A stretch of 64,000 nt of DNA, taken from the NCBI GenBank assembly GCA_933228675.1, contig OW121742.1, positions 18,590,877 through 18,654,876 on the forward strand, in the 5' to 3' direction. Both the position numbers and the translations under genes were made by a program. The stretch's first letter is position 1, and each line of letters begins with the position of its first letter. This stretch comes from Stomorhina lunata (lineage: Eukaryota > Arthropoda > Insecta > Diptera > Rhiniidae). The notes beneath the pieces were generated by a model. That model saw only the letters and a program-made list of their open reading frames with translations, made no database searches and was not told where the DNA came from. Positions 12,049-24,444 of this stretch are shown piece by piece.

Positions 12049-13378
12049 TGGGCAAATCCGAAAAACATTAAAACGAGGACAAAATTTTAAAACTATCAAA
12101 ATCACGTATTTGTGTTTATGAAAAAATGTACCATATATTGATCCTTTAGAATATATAATGGATACAATTTTTGATTGCTCTCTTTGTGAATGGGGGGGGG
12201 GGGTCCCTTATTTGCACCCATTTTTATACATTTTTTAAAATAAAAGGTTTTTTAAAAGTTCATAAAAATCACAAAAACATCCACAACATCTACTTATTTT
12301 TATACAATTAGATGTAAAAGATCCCATCGTAAGTAATTGGAGTGATATAAATAACGTCAAGTAAAAAAGGGTTCTCAGTGTGTAGCGTCCGTCACAGAAA
12401 TAAAGGTTTTTTTAATTTGACTAGTGCAATTTTTCTTATTTCTCCAATTGAACTTGGTTCGCAAAAAGAAATTATAGTATACTTTGCACTAGGCTTAAAA
12501 TATATAGCATTCTAAAGAATAATATGTATAGGAAAGTGTGTAGCGTCCGTCACAGTACATATTTTTTTACAAAATTAAATTTATTATATTGTCTTATTCA
12601 TAAAGCAATAACACTGTCTATATCCACAGATTAAATTTAAGATATAAGGTGTTTAAAAAATATACAGTGGGGCAAATTTGATGCTTTTAAAATTTGATTT
12701 TTTTGGATTTTTGGGACACTCTAATAGCTAGCCGCAGTATTTTTCAACTAAAAATAAGATGTAAAAAGTGAAAAACTTTAAATAAATATATGTATGTAGC
12801 CGTTTTGTGAAATATTAAATTGTGCCGAAAAATCGCATTTTAACCGCGAACATGAAAATGAAGGAGATGAAATTTGGGAACAAATAAAACCATTATTTTT
12901 ACTGATTAACGAATCCTTAAAAAATATGAAATATGATTTTTTTCCTAATAAAAAACATTGAAGTAAAAACTGTATCGTCCGTCACGTAGCGTCCGCAACA
13001 TATCATTTATGGATTTTTTGTGAAACTGGAAACTTAAATATTTTATAAAAGCTGTTTTGTAATACTCTGATTTTCCTCTATCCGTATTTACAATTTTTGT
13101 ATTACTATGACCGATTTGATGAAAATTACAGAAACGCATGTTGCAAAAAATGTTACTTCCATTTTTTGTAGCGTCCGCCACAGAACTTTAAAAGCGAATA
13201 TCTTTTTTCTCCAAAAGAAGTATGTAAATTAACAAATGCCATTGGATAGAACAATCGATGGGCTAATATTCTCTGAAATCTGTGCAAAGATATCTAGTGT
13301 AGAACGGCAATGGGATACATTTAAGTAATTACAACAAAATCCGTACAAATGTATCGTCCGTCATGCAGGATTTGCCCA
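12049..13378. mobile_element. TIR element with repeated CGTCCGTCAC motifs
   Basis: Short perfect TIRs TGGGCAAATCC (12049-12059) and GGATTTGCCCA (13368-13378) are flanked by TA on both sides (12047-12048, 13379-13380). Inside, a word close to GTAGCGTCCGTCACAG recurs six times in the same orientation: 12382, 12540, 12972, 12986, 13168 and 13351. A run of 12 G lies at 12192-12203. No open frame longer than 80 codons looks real. The superfamily is unknown, and the 11-bp TIR match alone is moderate evidence for the boundaries. Confidence 0.5.
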
Positions 13379-13505
13379 TATGTATTTTTCCTAATAAAAA
13401 TCTTGTTGTTTCTTCTCTAAACATATTTTATTACTAGACATTTCACAAATCACAATTAAAAATTTGTTCTTCTTTATTAAAAAGAACAATTAAATAAATT
13501 TAAAT

Positions 13506-14281
13506 CAGAGACCGGAGATCGTTTTATTTTTTAAATACATCAAGTATAAATATCATTGCCGATAAAAATTTATTTTCATTTCGATCGAAAAATAAAAAAA
13601 GAGGGATTTATATTTAAAATATAAATATCCCTCATGATGAAAATTTTAAATATCTATAACGATAAATATCCGAACAGAAAAATATTTTATTGATTGTTTT
13701 ATTTTTGAACTTCTGTTTTGACTTTGAAAAAATAAAATGTTTATGAAATTTTAAAATTTTCAACAATGAATGTATGAATGTTTACAATTTATTGCAATTT
13801 TTAGGACATCGAAGTTAAAGATAATAGTTCTAATGGGAACTATTGGTGGTTTCTTTGATTCGCGTCGCTGTTTCCAAAAAAAAAATAACTTTTAAACGTT
13901 TTAAACACACTTAGGCAACGACCATTTGTTGCCCAAACCCATTTCAATATAAAATTTGCAACAATAATTGAATTTATTGCTATTTAAACGTCCTAAAGAT
14001 GTTTTATACCCGGACAAATACAGAAATAAAATTTGAATTTTTTCTATCAAAATTTATTTTCATCGGATGAAAAAAGATGAAAATAATTTTGAACTGTACT
14101 GATAAATATCCCAAACGATTTTTTTATATTTTATTTTCATCGGATTGAAAAAAGAAACAAAATTTTTGAACAAATAAAAATCATGAAGGATTTTTAATAT
14201 TTTTTTAAACTTCAATGATTGTTTTTTTTATGGATTTAAACATGAAAATATTGTTTTAAAAGTATTAAAATCCGGTCTCTG
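13506..14281. mobile_element. hAT-type MITE, 776 bp
   Basis: The ends are CAGAGACCGGA (13506) and TCCGGTCTCTG (14281), and a perfect 8-bp direct duplication ATTTAAAT lies on both sides (13498-13505 and 14282-14289). A CAGAG terminus and an 8-bp duplication are the hallmarks of hAT elements. The interior is AT-rich, has an internal palindrome AGGGATTTATATTT/AAATATAAATATCCCT at about 13602-13633, and contains no transposase, so it is a non-autonomous copy. Confidence 0.85.
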
Positions 14282-14546
14282 ATTTAAATAAATATTTAAA
14301 AATCATTAAATCAAGAAAAAAATGTATCTTATCATCAACGCCAGATGTTTTTTTATTTAATTGGTTTTTCATTCTTATGCAATTGTTAAAATATTTTGCA
14401 GTTCAATGCAAAATATTTCTATTTATTTTGGAGTAATGAGATTTATAATGGGTAAAGAACGAAAGTTAAAGGAATTATAGGCGATTTTTTTCTATAATTA
14501 AAAAGATGAAGACCCTATTAAATCTTTTGATATTCTGACATATTTA

Positions 14547-14800
14547 TGAAGGTTAGTTATCCGCCTAACATACCAGAGGTCCCAAGTTTGATCCCCGGCC
14601 AGACCCACTTGCAACAATAAATTAAAAAAAAAATCGGTTCACCTCATAACTCTGCTAGCCACCGGCTATTGAGTACTAGGCTATGTAAAACTTCACTAAC
14701 TAAAGCATTTGCCGTTCGGAGCCGGAGCTTTCAATGACTCTAAAAATAGAATCGGATACAGCTGTTGATATCTCGAAAACCAATCATACGACCCATTTGT
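14547..14800 (+). mobile_element. tRNA-Val-derived SINE, copy 1 (5' truncated)
   Basis: GGTTAGTTATCCGCCTAAC, then a B-box-like AGTTTGATCCC (14584-14594), matches the anticodon and T-arm part of an insect tRNA-Val(AAC): CCGCCTAACA includes the AAC anticodon. The tRNA-like head is followed by a body (GGTTCACCTCATAACTCTG, TTGCCGTTCGGAG, TCTAAAAATAGAATCGGAT) shared with the copy at 40228-40490. The A-box end is missing here, so the copy is 5' truncated. The 3' boundary is approximate. Confidence 0.6.
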
Positions 14801-15889
14801 ATACCGTATAAGATTTGAATAAAGGATACATTATAGTTATAATGATTGTTAAATTTTGGATATATTTGTTACATGCCTCTTGACAAACCTTTAATGCACC
14901 CAAAGGAGACACTGTGTCGATAAGATTGAATGAAAGCTTATAAAAAATATTTTGTAATAAAAAACTTTAAATCATGAGTAAGTTTTGTTTTTATTATATT
15001 CAATTATTTAAATAATCTTTAATGAAACAATCTAAAACAGGGCGTGTATTTTCAAAAACCTTAAGTTTTTTTTTTCATTATTTTAATAAAAATCTCTAGA
15101 CAAAGACCTTAATGTTGCCATATTAAGAAACTAATTTGTTTAAAAATCTTTAAACAAAAAACATAAACAATTAATAATTAAAAAAGCTGATGTCTGTCAT
15201 CTTAAGCGTTTATGTCACTATTAATGTATGTGATCATAAATTTAGTCACAACAAAACAACAAGATTAACAAAATTTTTGTTAAATATTCAATTGTTTATA
15301 TTTTATTTGGTGACATCAATCACCGAGAATTGATGTACAAAGTTAATAACATATATTAAATTGTTTATTAAACATGTTGAGAAAACTGACAACAGATGGA
15401 TTTATTTTGACAACTATGTACATTTTTATTTGTTTAATTTACGGTTTCGTAAAAAAACACAATCATTTAAATATTTTTGTAAACAAATACATACAAATTT
15501 TGGTAAATCATATGAGCAAGTCAGAGTAACAAACAAGACATGCCACACTTTTAGAATTAAAAAAATTGTAAATTATTTCAATATTTTCACTTTATTTGTA
15601 TGTAAGTCTTTTTAATACCTAATCAGTCTTTTTAAGTTTAATAACTGTTTTCAATATTGAATTTTTTTTGTTTTTACGATAATTGCTATGAATGTCGAAT
15701 GATACATTTCTTTGGACGTGTCCATATGTGCATGAAATCTAGATTATCTGATTTTGTAATTCCCAGTATCTGAGGAATTCCCACTCAAACACTTTAAATA
15801 CTTCTTTTTTTAAAGAAATATAATATTAGCAACAGAAAATGATAAGAACATGTATCAATGACAATACCTCACTCATTTATATATTTCGG
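14801..15889. other. AT-rich spacer, no recognised feature
   Basis: Non-repetitive AT-rich sequence. An 84-codon frame at 15361-15615 starts with TTG, has AT-driven composition and lacks any recognisable motif, so I do not treat it as a gene. Confidence 0.5.
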
Positions 15890-18870
15890 GATATTTTTAA
15901 AAAATAAGATATTTTTGAAAATGTCCTATTTAATAAAAATTTCCTAAGAAATAAGCAATTTCTCTAAAATTTTCCAACAATTTTTTTTAATTTCCTATAA
16001 AAATTTTAATTTTTGTAAAAAAAATTCTTATAAAAATAATAAATTTTTAAAAAAATTCTTATAAAATACAATTTTTTAAAAAATTGTCTATAAAAAAATT
16101 AAAAAATTAAAATTTCCCCCTAAAGTAAAAAATTACGTATAGAAACATAAGAATTTTTTTAAATAAAAACAAAACATTTTTGAAAAATTTCCTATAAAAA
16201 TAAACAATTTTTGAAATATATCCCATAAAAAATTAAAAAAAAATTTCCCATAAAAATAAGAAATTTTTAAAAAAATTTTCTATAAAATAAGTAATTTTTG
16301 TAAAATTTCCGATAAAAATAAAAAATTTTTGAAAAATTTCCATATAAAAAAGAAATTTTTTTTTTAAAACTCATATGAAAATAGAAATTTTGGAAAATTT
16401 TCCTATAAAATTAAAACATTTTTGAAAAATATCTCATAAAAATAAGAAAATTTTGATAAATTTCCTAAAAAAATATAATCAATTTTTGGAAAATTTCGAC
16501 AAAAATAATCAATTTTTGAAAATTTTTCTATACATATAAGAAAATAAGAAATTTCGAAAAATTTCCTATAAAAATAAGAAATTTTTGAATAATTTTCGAT
16601 AGGAAATAGGAAATGTTTGAAAAATTTCTCGTAAATATAAGAAATTTTTGAAAAATTTCCTTTAACAATAAAAAATTTTTTAAAAATTTCCTATATAAAT
16701 AAGAAATTTAAAAAAAAATCCTATAAAAATAAGGAATTTTTTAAAAATTTCCTATAACAATAAAAAAAATTTTTAAAATTTCCTATATAAATAAGAAATT
16801 TAGAAAAATTTCCTTTAAAAATAAGAAATTTAGAAAAATTTCCTTTAAAAATAAGAAATTTTTTAAAAATTTCTTAAAATTTCTTAAAAAAATAATAAAT
16901 TTTTGAAAAAAAATCCTATAAAAATAAGAAGTTTTTGGAAAATTTTCGATAGAAAATTTTTGAAAATTTTCCCGTAAAAATAGAAATTTATTTAAATTTG
17001 TCCTACAAAAATAAGACGTTTTTAAAAAATTTCCCTAAAATAAAAAATTTTTAATTTAAAAATTTTACTATCAAAATAAGAAATTTTTAAAAGTTCCCCA
17101 CAAAAAAAATTCCGTAAAGAAATATAAGAAATTTTTTAAACGCTTTCTGTAAAAATTTTTGAAAAATTTCCTAAAAAAATTAGAAATTTTTAAAAAATTT
17201 CCTTACAAAAAAAATAATAATTTTTGAAAAGTTTTCTATAAAAAAATTTTTTTTTAAAGATTTCCAATAACAAAACATGAATTTTTCGAAAATTTTTTAT
17301 AAAAATAAGAAGTTTTTTAAAAATTCCCCACAAAAAAAAATCCGTAAAGAAATATAAGAAATTTTGTAAATGTTTTCTATAGAAACAAAAAAATTTTGAA
17401 AAAGTTCCTATAAAAATTACATTATTATTAATTATTTTTGAAAAATAGGAAATTTTTCAAAAATTTATTTTTTTTTTGATAGGAAATTTTTCACAAATTT
17501 CTTATAAAAATTAGAAATTTTTGAAAATTTTCCTATCAAGTTTTCTATAAAAAAATTTTTTTTGAAAGATTTCCAATACATATTTCCAAAACATACATTT
17601 TTTAAAAATTTCCTATACAAATAAGAAATTTTTGAAAAAGATTCAATAAAAATAAAAAATTTTTTAAAAGTTTCATGTAAAAATAAGAAATTTTTGAAAA
17701 CAAGAAACAAGAAACTTTTGAAAAAAAATAAATTTTTAAAAACTTTCCTTTAAAAAAATAAGAAATTTTTTTAAAAATATCTTTAGAAAATTTCCTTTCA
17801 AAATATAAATTTTTGAAAAATTAGAAATATATGAAATTTTTTTTAAAGATTAGAAATTTTTGAAAATTTGCTATTAAAATAAAAACTTTTTGAAAAATTT
17901 CTTATAAAAATAAGAAATTTTTGAAAAGTTTCCCATAAAAATAAGAAAATTTTGAAAAATTTCCTATAAAAATAAGAAATTTTTTGAAAAATTTCCTATA
18001 AAATTAAGAAATTTTTGAAAAATTTCCTATAAAAATAAGAATTTTTTGAAAAATTTCCTATGACAATAAGAATTTTTTGAAAAATTTTCTATAAAAAAAA
18101 TAAATTTTTGAAAAATTTCCTATAAAAATAAGAAATTTTTGAAAAATTTCCTATAAAAATAAGAATTTTTTGAAAAATTTTCTATAAAAAAAAAGAAATT
18201 TTTGAAAAATTTCCTATAAAAATAAGAAATTTTTGAAAAATTTCCTATAAAAATAAGAAGTTTTCGAGAAATTTCCTATAAAAACAAGAAATTTTAGGGA
18301 AAATTCATGTAAAAATAAGAAATTTCGTATAAAAATGAGAAATTTTTGAAAAATTTCCTACAAAACTAAGAACTTTTCGAAAAATTTCCTATAAAAATAA
18401 GATTTCTTTTTTTGTAAAAAAATTCCTATAAAATAAGAAATTTTGAAAATTTTGTATAAAAAATAGAATTTTAAGAAATTTCCTATAAAAATTTTAAGAA
18501 ATTTTTGGTAAGTTTTTCTATGGAGAAATAAGAAATTTTTTTTAAATATTCCTATAAAAATTTAAAAAGTATAAATTTTTAAAAAATTTCCAAGACTAAC
18601 GAATTTTTCAAAAATTTCTTATAGAAAAAGAGAAAATTTTTTCAAAATTTCCTATAGAAGAATAATAAAAAATTTACGTAAAAATAAGAAATTGTTTATA
18701 ACGTTCAGATAAAAATAAAAAAATAAATAATTAAAAAAAAAATTCCAAAACCATTTTTTAAAAATTCTAAAATATATAAGAAAATTTTTATAGAAATATA
18801 AGAAATTTTTGATTATTTTCCTATAGAAAATTACTAAATTTTGAAAAATTTTGTATAGAAAACTAAGAAA
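15890..18870 (+). repeat. 31-bp AT satellite, array 3 (forward orientation)
   Basis: Forward-orientation units of hairpin core GAAATTTTTGAAAAATTTC plus CTATAAAAATAA. The outer parts are heavily diverged, while about 17880-18260 is much closer to the consensus, the usual pattern of a satellite homogenised in its centre. No coding content. Confidence 0.9.
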
Positions 18871-20261
18871 TTTTTTTTAATAATTATCGTTTATTGATTT
18901 ACATATTTAAGTGATTTTGCAAATCACATTTAAAAAAATTCAAGGTGAAGTTCAATCCGCACCCATTAAAATGTAACAATCAGAATTTTCAAGTTAAAAA
19001 TTTCAAGATATAAAATTGTCATTTAAAAGCAATAATCTATTTTTAAAATATTTAAGTTTTTATTCTTTCAATAAGTTAACTATGAGTATAAATTCTAAGT
19101 CATGTTAAATTACTATAAAATATTTATTCGTTTATTTATTTATTTTTCATTAATATTTATGACCTAGATTTTCTTTATAAAAAATAATCACAATTTACAA
19201 TTTCTCAATAAAAAAAATGAAACAATAATTAGAATGATCTGTAAAAATCCGGAGATTGTCACAAAACATGATAAACGTTTTAGGTTTTTGTATGAATGAA
19301 TTTCAAAAATAAAATTGCCGACTTGTTAGTATCTAAATTTTTCTATAAGTATTTTTATTTTTAAGAATTACTGTGAAAATCTCAAGAAAATATGTTTAGT
19401 CATGGCTGTTTTTAAATTTATTTTTTATGTGATTAAAGTTAAACGATTTTTTGCATAATTTAAATGCTTAACAATTTTTCATGGCGACACCGTTTTTTGA
19501 TGGATGATTTTTCTTAATTAATGTTAACAATTACTTTTTGTGATAAAAATAAGTATTTTGTAAGCATTTAAAAGGAACTATAATATCTCTAAATCTTAAA
19601 CGAAATTTTCTTCCGGCTAAGGTTTGTCTTAGGAATAAACGTGAATTATAAGGGGTGTTCAATATAAGTAACAAAAACAAAGTTTTTTAATTATTGTACT
19701 TGTATAAAATTGTGTAGATATAATTCATTTGAATATAATTTAAAATTTTTATTTTGAAATACTTACCACTAAATCCGCAAATTTCAACCTAAAACAATAC
19801 AAAATTAAGAAAATGTTAGTCATACACATATTATGGCTGTTTTTAAGAAATAAACATTGATAAATTTATATCTTAGTTATTGCATTAAGGTTTTTTTTTA
19901 TCAAATTTATAATGGAATTGCAGCTTTTTTACAAATTTTTTTATTCGAAGTATATTTTCATAAGATATCATATTTAGAACATTTTTGGAAAATCCAAATT
20001 TATCATATATTTGCGTATTTCTCAGAATTTTTTAACTTATACATTTAATATGTGGTTTTTTGAGATTTTTACGAAACATATCAACCTAGAAGAAGTGACT
20101 TTTCAAAGTAGGCCTTATAAAGGGTATTTCAATAAAACCACATTTGATGGCATTATGTATGGGACTCGACTTCTTTTGCATGACCACCACGATGGGCACA
20201 CTTCAAGAAGTCCAGATGCTGAACCCAATTTTCATTTATATATTTTAAAATATTATTAAAT
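18871..20261. other. Non-satellite spacer between arrays 3 and 4
   Basis: AT-rich unique sequence. The segment at about 20070-20240 stands out by higher G+C and an open + frame (ending ILKYY and TAA at 20257-20259) with words such as HDHHDGHTSRSPDAEP. It resembles decayed coding or mobile-element sequence, but I cannot identify it on either strand. Confidence 0.4.
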
Positions 20262-23210
20262 AAAAATTTCTTATGAAATAAAAATTTTCTCTAAAATTTT
20301 CCACCATTTTTTTTTTTTAATTCATATAAAAATTAGAATTCTTGTAAAAAAAATTCCTATAAAAATAAAAAATTCGCAAAATAAAAAATTCCATATGGAA
20401 ATATAAGAAATTTTTGAAATATTTCTTATAAAAACAAACAATTTTTGAAAAATAAGAAATTTATGAAAAATTTTCTAAAAAATCAAAACTTCTTTAAAAA
20501 TAAGAATTTTTTAAAAAAAGTAATAAATTTTTGTAAAATTTCCTATAAAAATACAAATTTTTTTAAAATTTTCCTATAAAAATAAGTTTTTGAAAAATTT
20601 CCTATAAAAATAAGAGATTTTTGAAAAATTTCCTATAAAAATAAAAAATTTTTGAAAAATTTCCTATAAAAATAAGAAGTTTTTGAAACATTTCCTATAA
20701 AGAAATTTTTGAAAAATTTCCGATAAAAATAAGAAATTTTTGAAAAATTTCCTATAAAAATAAGAAATTTTTGAAAAATTTCCTATAAAAATAACAAATT
20801 TTTGAAAAATTTCCTATAAAAATAAGAAATTTTTGAAAATTTTCCTATAAAAGAAGAAATTTTTGAAAAATTTCCTATAAAAATAAGAAATTTTTGAAAA
20901 ATTTTTTATAAAAATAAGAAATTTTTGAAAAATTTCCTATAAAAATAAGAAGTTTTTGAAACATTTCCTATAAAAATAAGAAAAATTTCCTATAAAAATA
21001 AGAAATTTTTGAAAAATTTCCTATACAAATAAGAAATTTTTGAAAAATTTCCTATAAAAATAAGACATTTTTGAAAATTTTCCTATAAAAATAACAAATT
21101 TTTGAAAAATTTCCTATAAAAATAAGAGATTTTTAAAAAATTTCCTGTAAAAATAAAAAATTTTTGAAAAATTTCCTATAAAAATAAGAAGTTTTTGAAA
21201 CATTTCCCATAAAAATAAGAAATTTTTGAAAAATTTCCGATAAAAATAAGAAATTTTTGAAAAATTTCCTATAAAAATAAGAAATTTTTGAAAAATTTCC
21301 TATAAAAATAACAAATTTTTGAAAAATTTCCTATAAAAATAAGAGATTTTTGAAAAATTTCCTATAAAAATAAAAAATTTTTGAAAAATTTCCTATAAAA
21401 ATAAGAAGTTTTTGAAACATTTCCTATAAAAATAAGAAATTTTTGAAAAATTTTCTATAAAAATAAGAAATTTTTGGAAAAATTTCCTATAAAAATAAGA
21501 AATTTTTGAAAAATTTCCTATAAAAATAACAAATTTTTGAAAAATTTCCTATAAAAATAAGAAATTTTTGAAAAATTTCCTATAAAAGAAGAAATTTTTG
21601 AAAAATTTCCTATAAAAATAAGAAATTTTTGAAAAATTTTTTATAAAAATAAGAAATTTTTGAAAAATTTCCTATAAAAATAAGAAGTTTTTGAAACATT
21701 TCCTATAAAAATAAGAAAAATTTCCTATAAAAATAAGAAATTTTTGAAAAATAAGAAATTTTTGAATAATTTCCTATAATAATAAGAAATTTTTGAAAAA
21801 TTTCCCATAAAAATAAGAAATTTTTGAAAAATTTCCTATAAAAATAAGAAATTTTTGAAAAATTTCCCATAAAAATAAGAAATTTTTGAAAAATTTCCTA
21901 TAAAAATAAGAAATTTTTGAAAAATTTCCTATAAAAATAAGAAATTTTTGAAAAACTTCCTATAAAAATAAGAAATTTTTGAAAAATTTTTTATAAAAAT
22001 AAGAAATTTTTGAAAAATTTCCTATAAAAATAAGAAATTTTTGAAAAACTTCCGATAAAAATAGAAATTTTTGAAAGATTTTTGTAAATGAGAAATTTTT
22101 AAAAAATTTCCTATAAAAATCAGAAAATTTAAAAAAATTTCCTATAAAAATAAGAAATTTTTGAAAAATTTCCTATACAAATAAGAAATTTTAGAAAAAT
22201 TTCCTATAAAAATAAGAAATTTTTGAAAAATTTCCTATAATAATAAGAAAATTAAAAAAAAATCATATAAAAATACGAAATTTGAAAAATTTCATATAAA
22301 ATTAAGAAATTTTTGAAGAATTTCCTAGAAAAATAAGAAATTTTTGAAAAATTTCCCATAAAAATAAGAAATTTTTGAAAAATTTCCTATAAAAATAAGA
22401 AATTTTTGAAAAACTTCCGATAAAAATAAGAAATTTTTGAAAAATTTCCTATAAAAATAAGAAATTTTTGAAAAACTTTCGATAAAAATAAGAAATTTTT
22501 GAAAGATTTTTGTAAATGAGAAATTTTTAAAAAAATTTCCTATAAAAATAAGAAAATTTAAAAAAATTTCCTATAAAAATAAGAAATTTTTGGAAAATTT
22601 CTTGTAAAAATAAGAATTTTTAAAAATTTACTATAAAAATAATAAATTTTTGGTAAATTTTCAATAAAAATATAAAATTTAAAAAAAAATTCCTAAAAAA
22701 ATATGAAATTTTTGAAAAATTTCCTATAAAAATAAGAAATTTTTTAAAAATTTCTTTTAAAAATAAGAAATTTTTTAAAAGTTTCTTTTAAAAATAAGAA
22801 ATATTAGAAAAATTTCCTATAAAAATAAGAAATTTTTGAAAAATTTCCTATAAAAATAAGAAATTTTTGAAAAATTTCCCACAAAAATACAAAAAAATGT
22901 TTGAAAAATTTCTTATAAATATAAGAAATTTTTGAAAAATTTCCTATAAAAATAAGAAATTTTTGAAAAAATTCCTATAAAAATACGAAATTTTTGAAAA
23001 ATTTCATATCAAAATAAGAATTTTTGAAAAATTTCCTAAAAAAAAATAAATTTTTGAAAAACTTCCGATAAAAATAAGAAATTTTTAAAAAATTTCCTAT
23101 AAAAATAAGAAATTTTTGAAAATTTTCTTATAAAAATAAGAAATTTTTGAAAATTTTCTTATAAAAATAAGAAATTTTTGAAAAATTTCATATAAAAATA
23201 AGAAATGTTT
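20262..23210 (+). repeat. 31-bp AT satellite, array 4 (most regular array)
   Basis: The most homogeneous forward array: long runs of GAAATTTTTGAAAAATTTC with linker CTATAAAAATAA and very few changes. It has higher-order structure. Variant units with AAGAAGTTTTTGAAACATTTC occur at 20676, 20949, 21188, 21405 and 21684. A unit lacking part of the core occurs near 20980 and 21714, and a short CCTATAAAAGAAGAAATT unit near 20848 and 21585. These spacings of about 730-737 bp imply two copies of a roughly 735-bp block. Ends at 22.0-23.2 kb are more diverged. Confidence 0.92.
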
Positions 23211-23535
23211 GAAAAATTTTTTTATGAAAAATATTTTTATCGAAAATTTTTCTATAGAAAAAAAATTTTTAGCGAAAATTTTTCTATAGAAAAATATTTT
23301 TATCGAAAATTGTTCTATAGAAAAATATTTTTTATCGATTTTTTCTTTATAGAAAAACTTTCAAAATTTTTTTATAGAATTTTTTTTTTTTTAGAAAAAA
23401 TTTCTATGGAAAAAATAAAAGGCAAAAATTACTGTTATTTTTGCTCAAAAAAATAAAGCTGGAAAAAATAAATGTCAAAAATAACAGTTATTTTTCATCG
23501 AAAAAATAATAGTCAGAAGATAACTTTTATTTTCT
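23211..23535. repeat. Satellite edge with a second short repeat
   Basis: The array passes into units of about 26 bp built on AAAATTTTTCTATAGAAAAA and ATTTTTATCGAAAA (23215-23400). They are related to the blocks at 29290-29480 and 32205-32420. Next to them lies a perfect palindrome AAAAATAACAGTTATTTTT at about 23476-23494. The 83-codon open frame here is a product of the repeat. Confidence 0.6.
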
Positions 23536-24270
23536 GACTTTTACGATAAAAGTTCTAACAGTTATGGTCCCTGGTAAAATCCAATATATTTACAGAATAT
23601 CCCCACTTTCAATGCCAAACATATTTAATCAATAAAGAATATTTGTATTTAAGGGAAACTTCTCTTCCTATTAGAAAATACATTGTTGTTTGAAATCTTT
23701 TCTTCGAATCGATTTTGAATTTTTCGCAACAATAAAAATTTAGTTTGAATTTGAAATTATTAATAGATTTTATAGATTTTGAAAAGATCTTGCTAACAAT
23801 AGTAACCAATTTGTTCCTATACATTTTCGCTGGGTACCCAAAACGAGCTAAAAATCTTCTTCAGCGCAAACGAAATCCACAATGAAGCAAAGCGATGATC
23901 GCAACGATCCAACGGATCACACAAATGAGTAAATATCATACAGCAAATGAATGATGATCATTTGTTGCCTTTGTTTATTTGCGAGAGATCTTAGAAAATG
24001 TTCATTGTATTTGTTTTTATTTTTGAACAAATTATTTACTGAGAAGTTGTTGTATTAGTTTTATTGATATTTCTGCGGGCTAAGGCAAAAACTTTTTAGA
24101 TTTTAAGAAAAACACAAACACTTGAGATCATTAAAATTTTAGTCTCACTGCAAACGTTGAGCAGTGCGGTTGTTTTTTTTTTAAATAGTTTTAAAACGAA
24201 AAATTTTAACGGCCGTCATAAAAGTTGTTTATGAATCATTTTATATTATAAGTTTTATAGAATCGTAAAA

Positions 24271-24444
24271 ATGATAATTTTAAAGAAATTAAAAAACCTC
24301 TTAATGGAGTTTTTACTTATATTTTTATTGATCAATTTAACGAGTTGTACGGTGCAAGAGGAGGTTACTACAGCTCCCCCAACCCAGACACACTGGCAGC
24401 GGCCAGTGCATGCTACGCGTAATACTGTAACGCGTTGGAAATCG
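24271..24444 (+). CDS. Exon 1 of the secreted coiled-coil gene
   Basis: Start ATG at 24271 with A at -3 (GTAAAAATG). It encodes the signal peptide and a short Thr/Pro-rich stretch. The frame stays open to a TAA at 24478-24480. A phase-0 donor GTGGGT at 24445 is the best place to leave it, because exon 2 begins in phase 0. A later donor in the same exon (GAA|GTTGTT) is possible. Confidence 0.65.
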
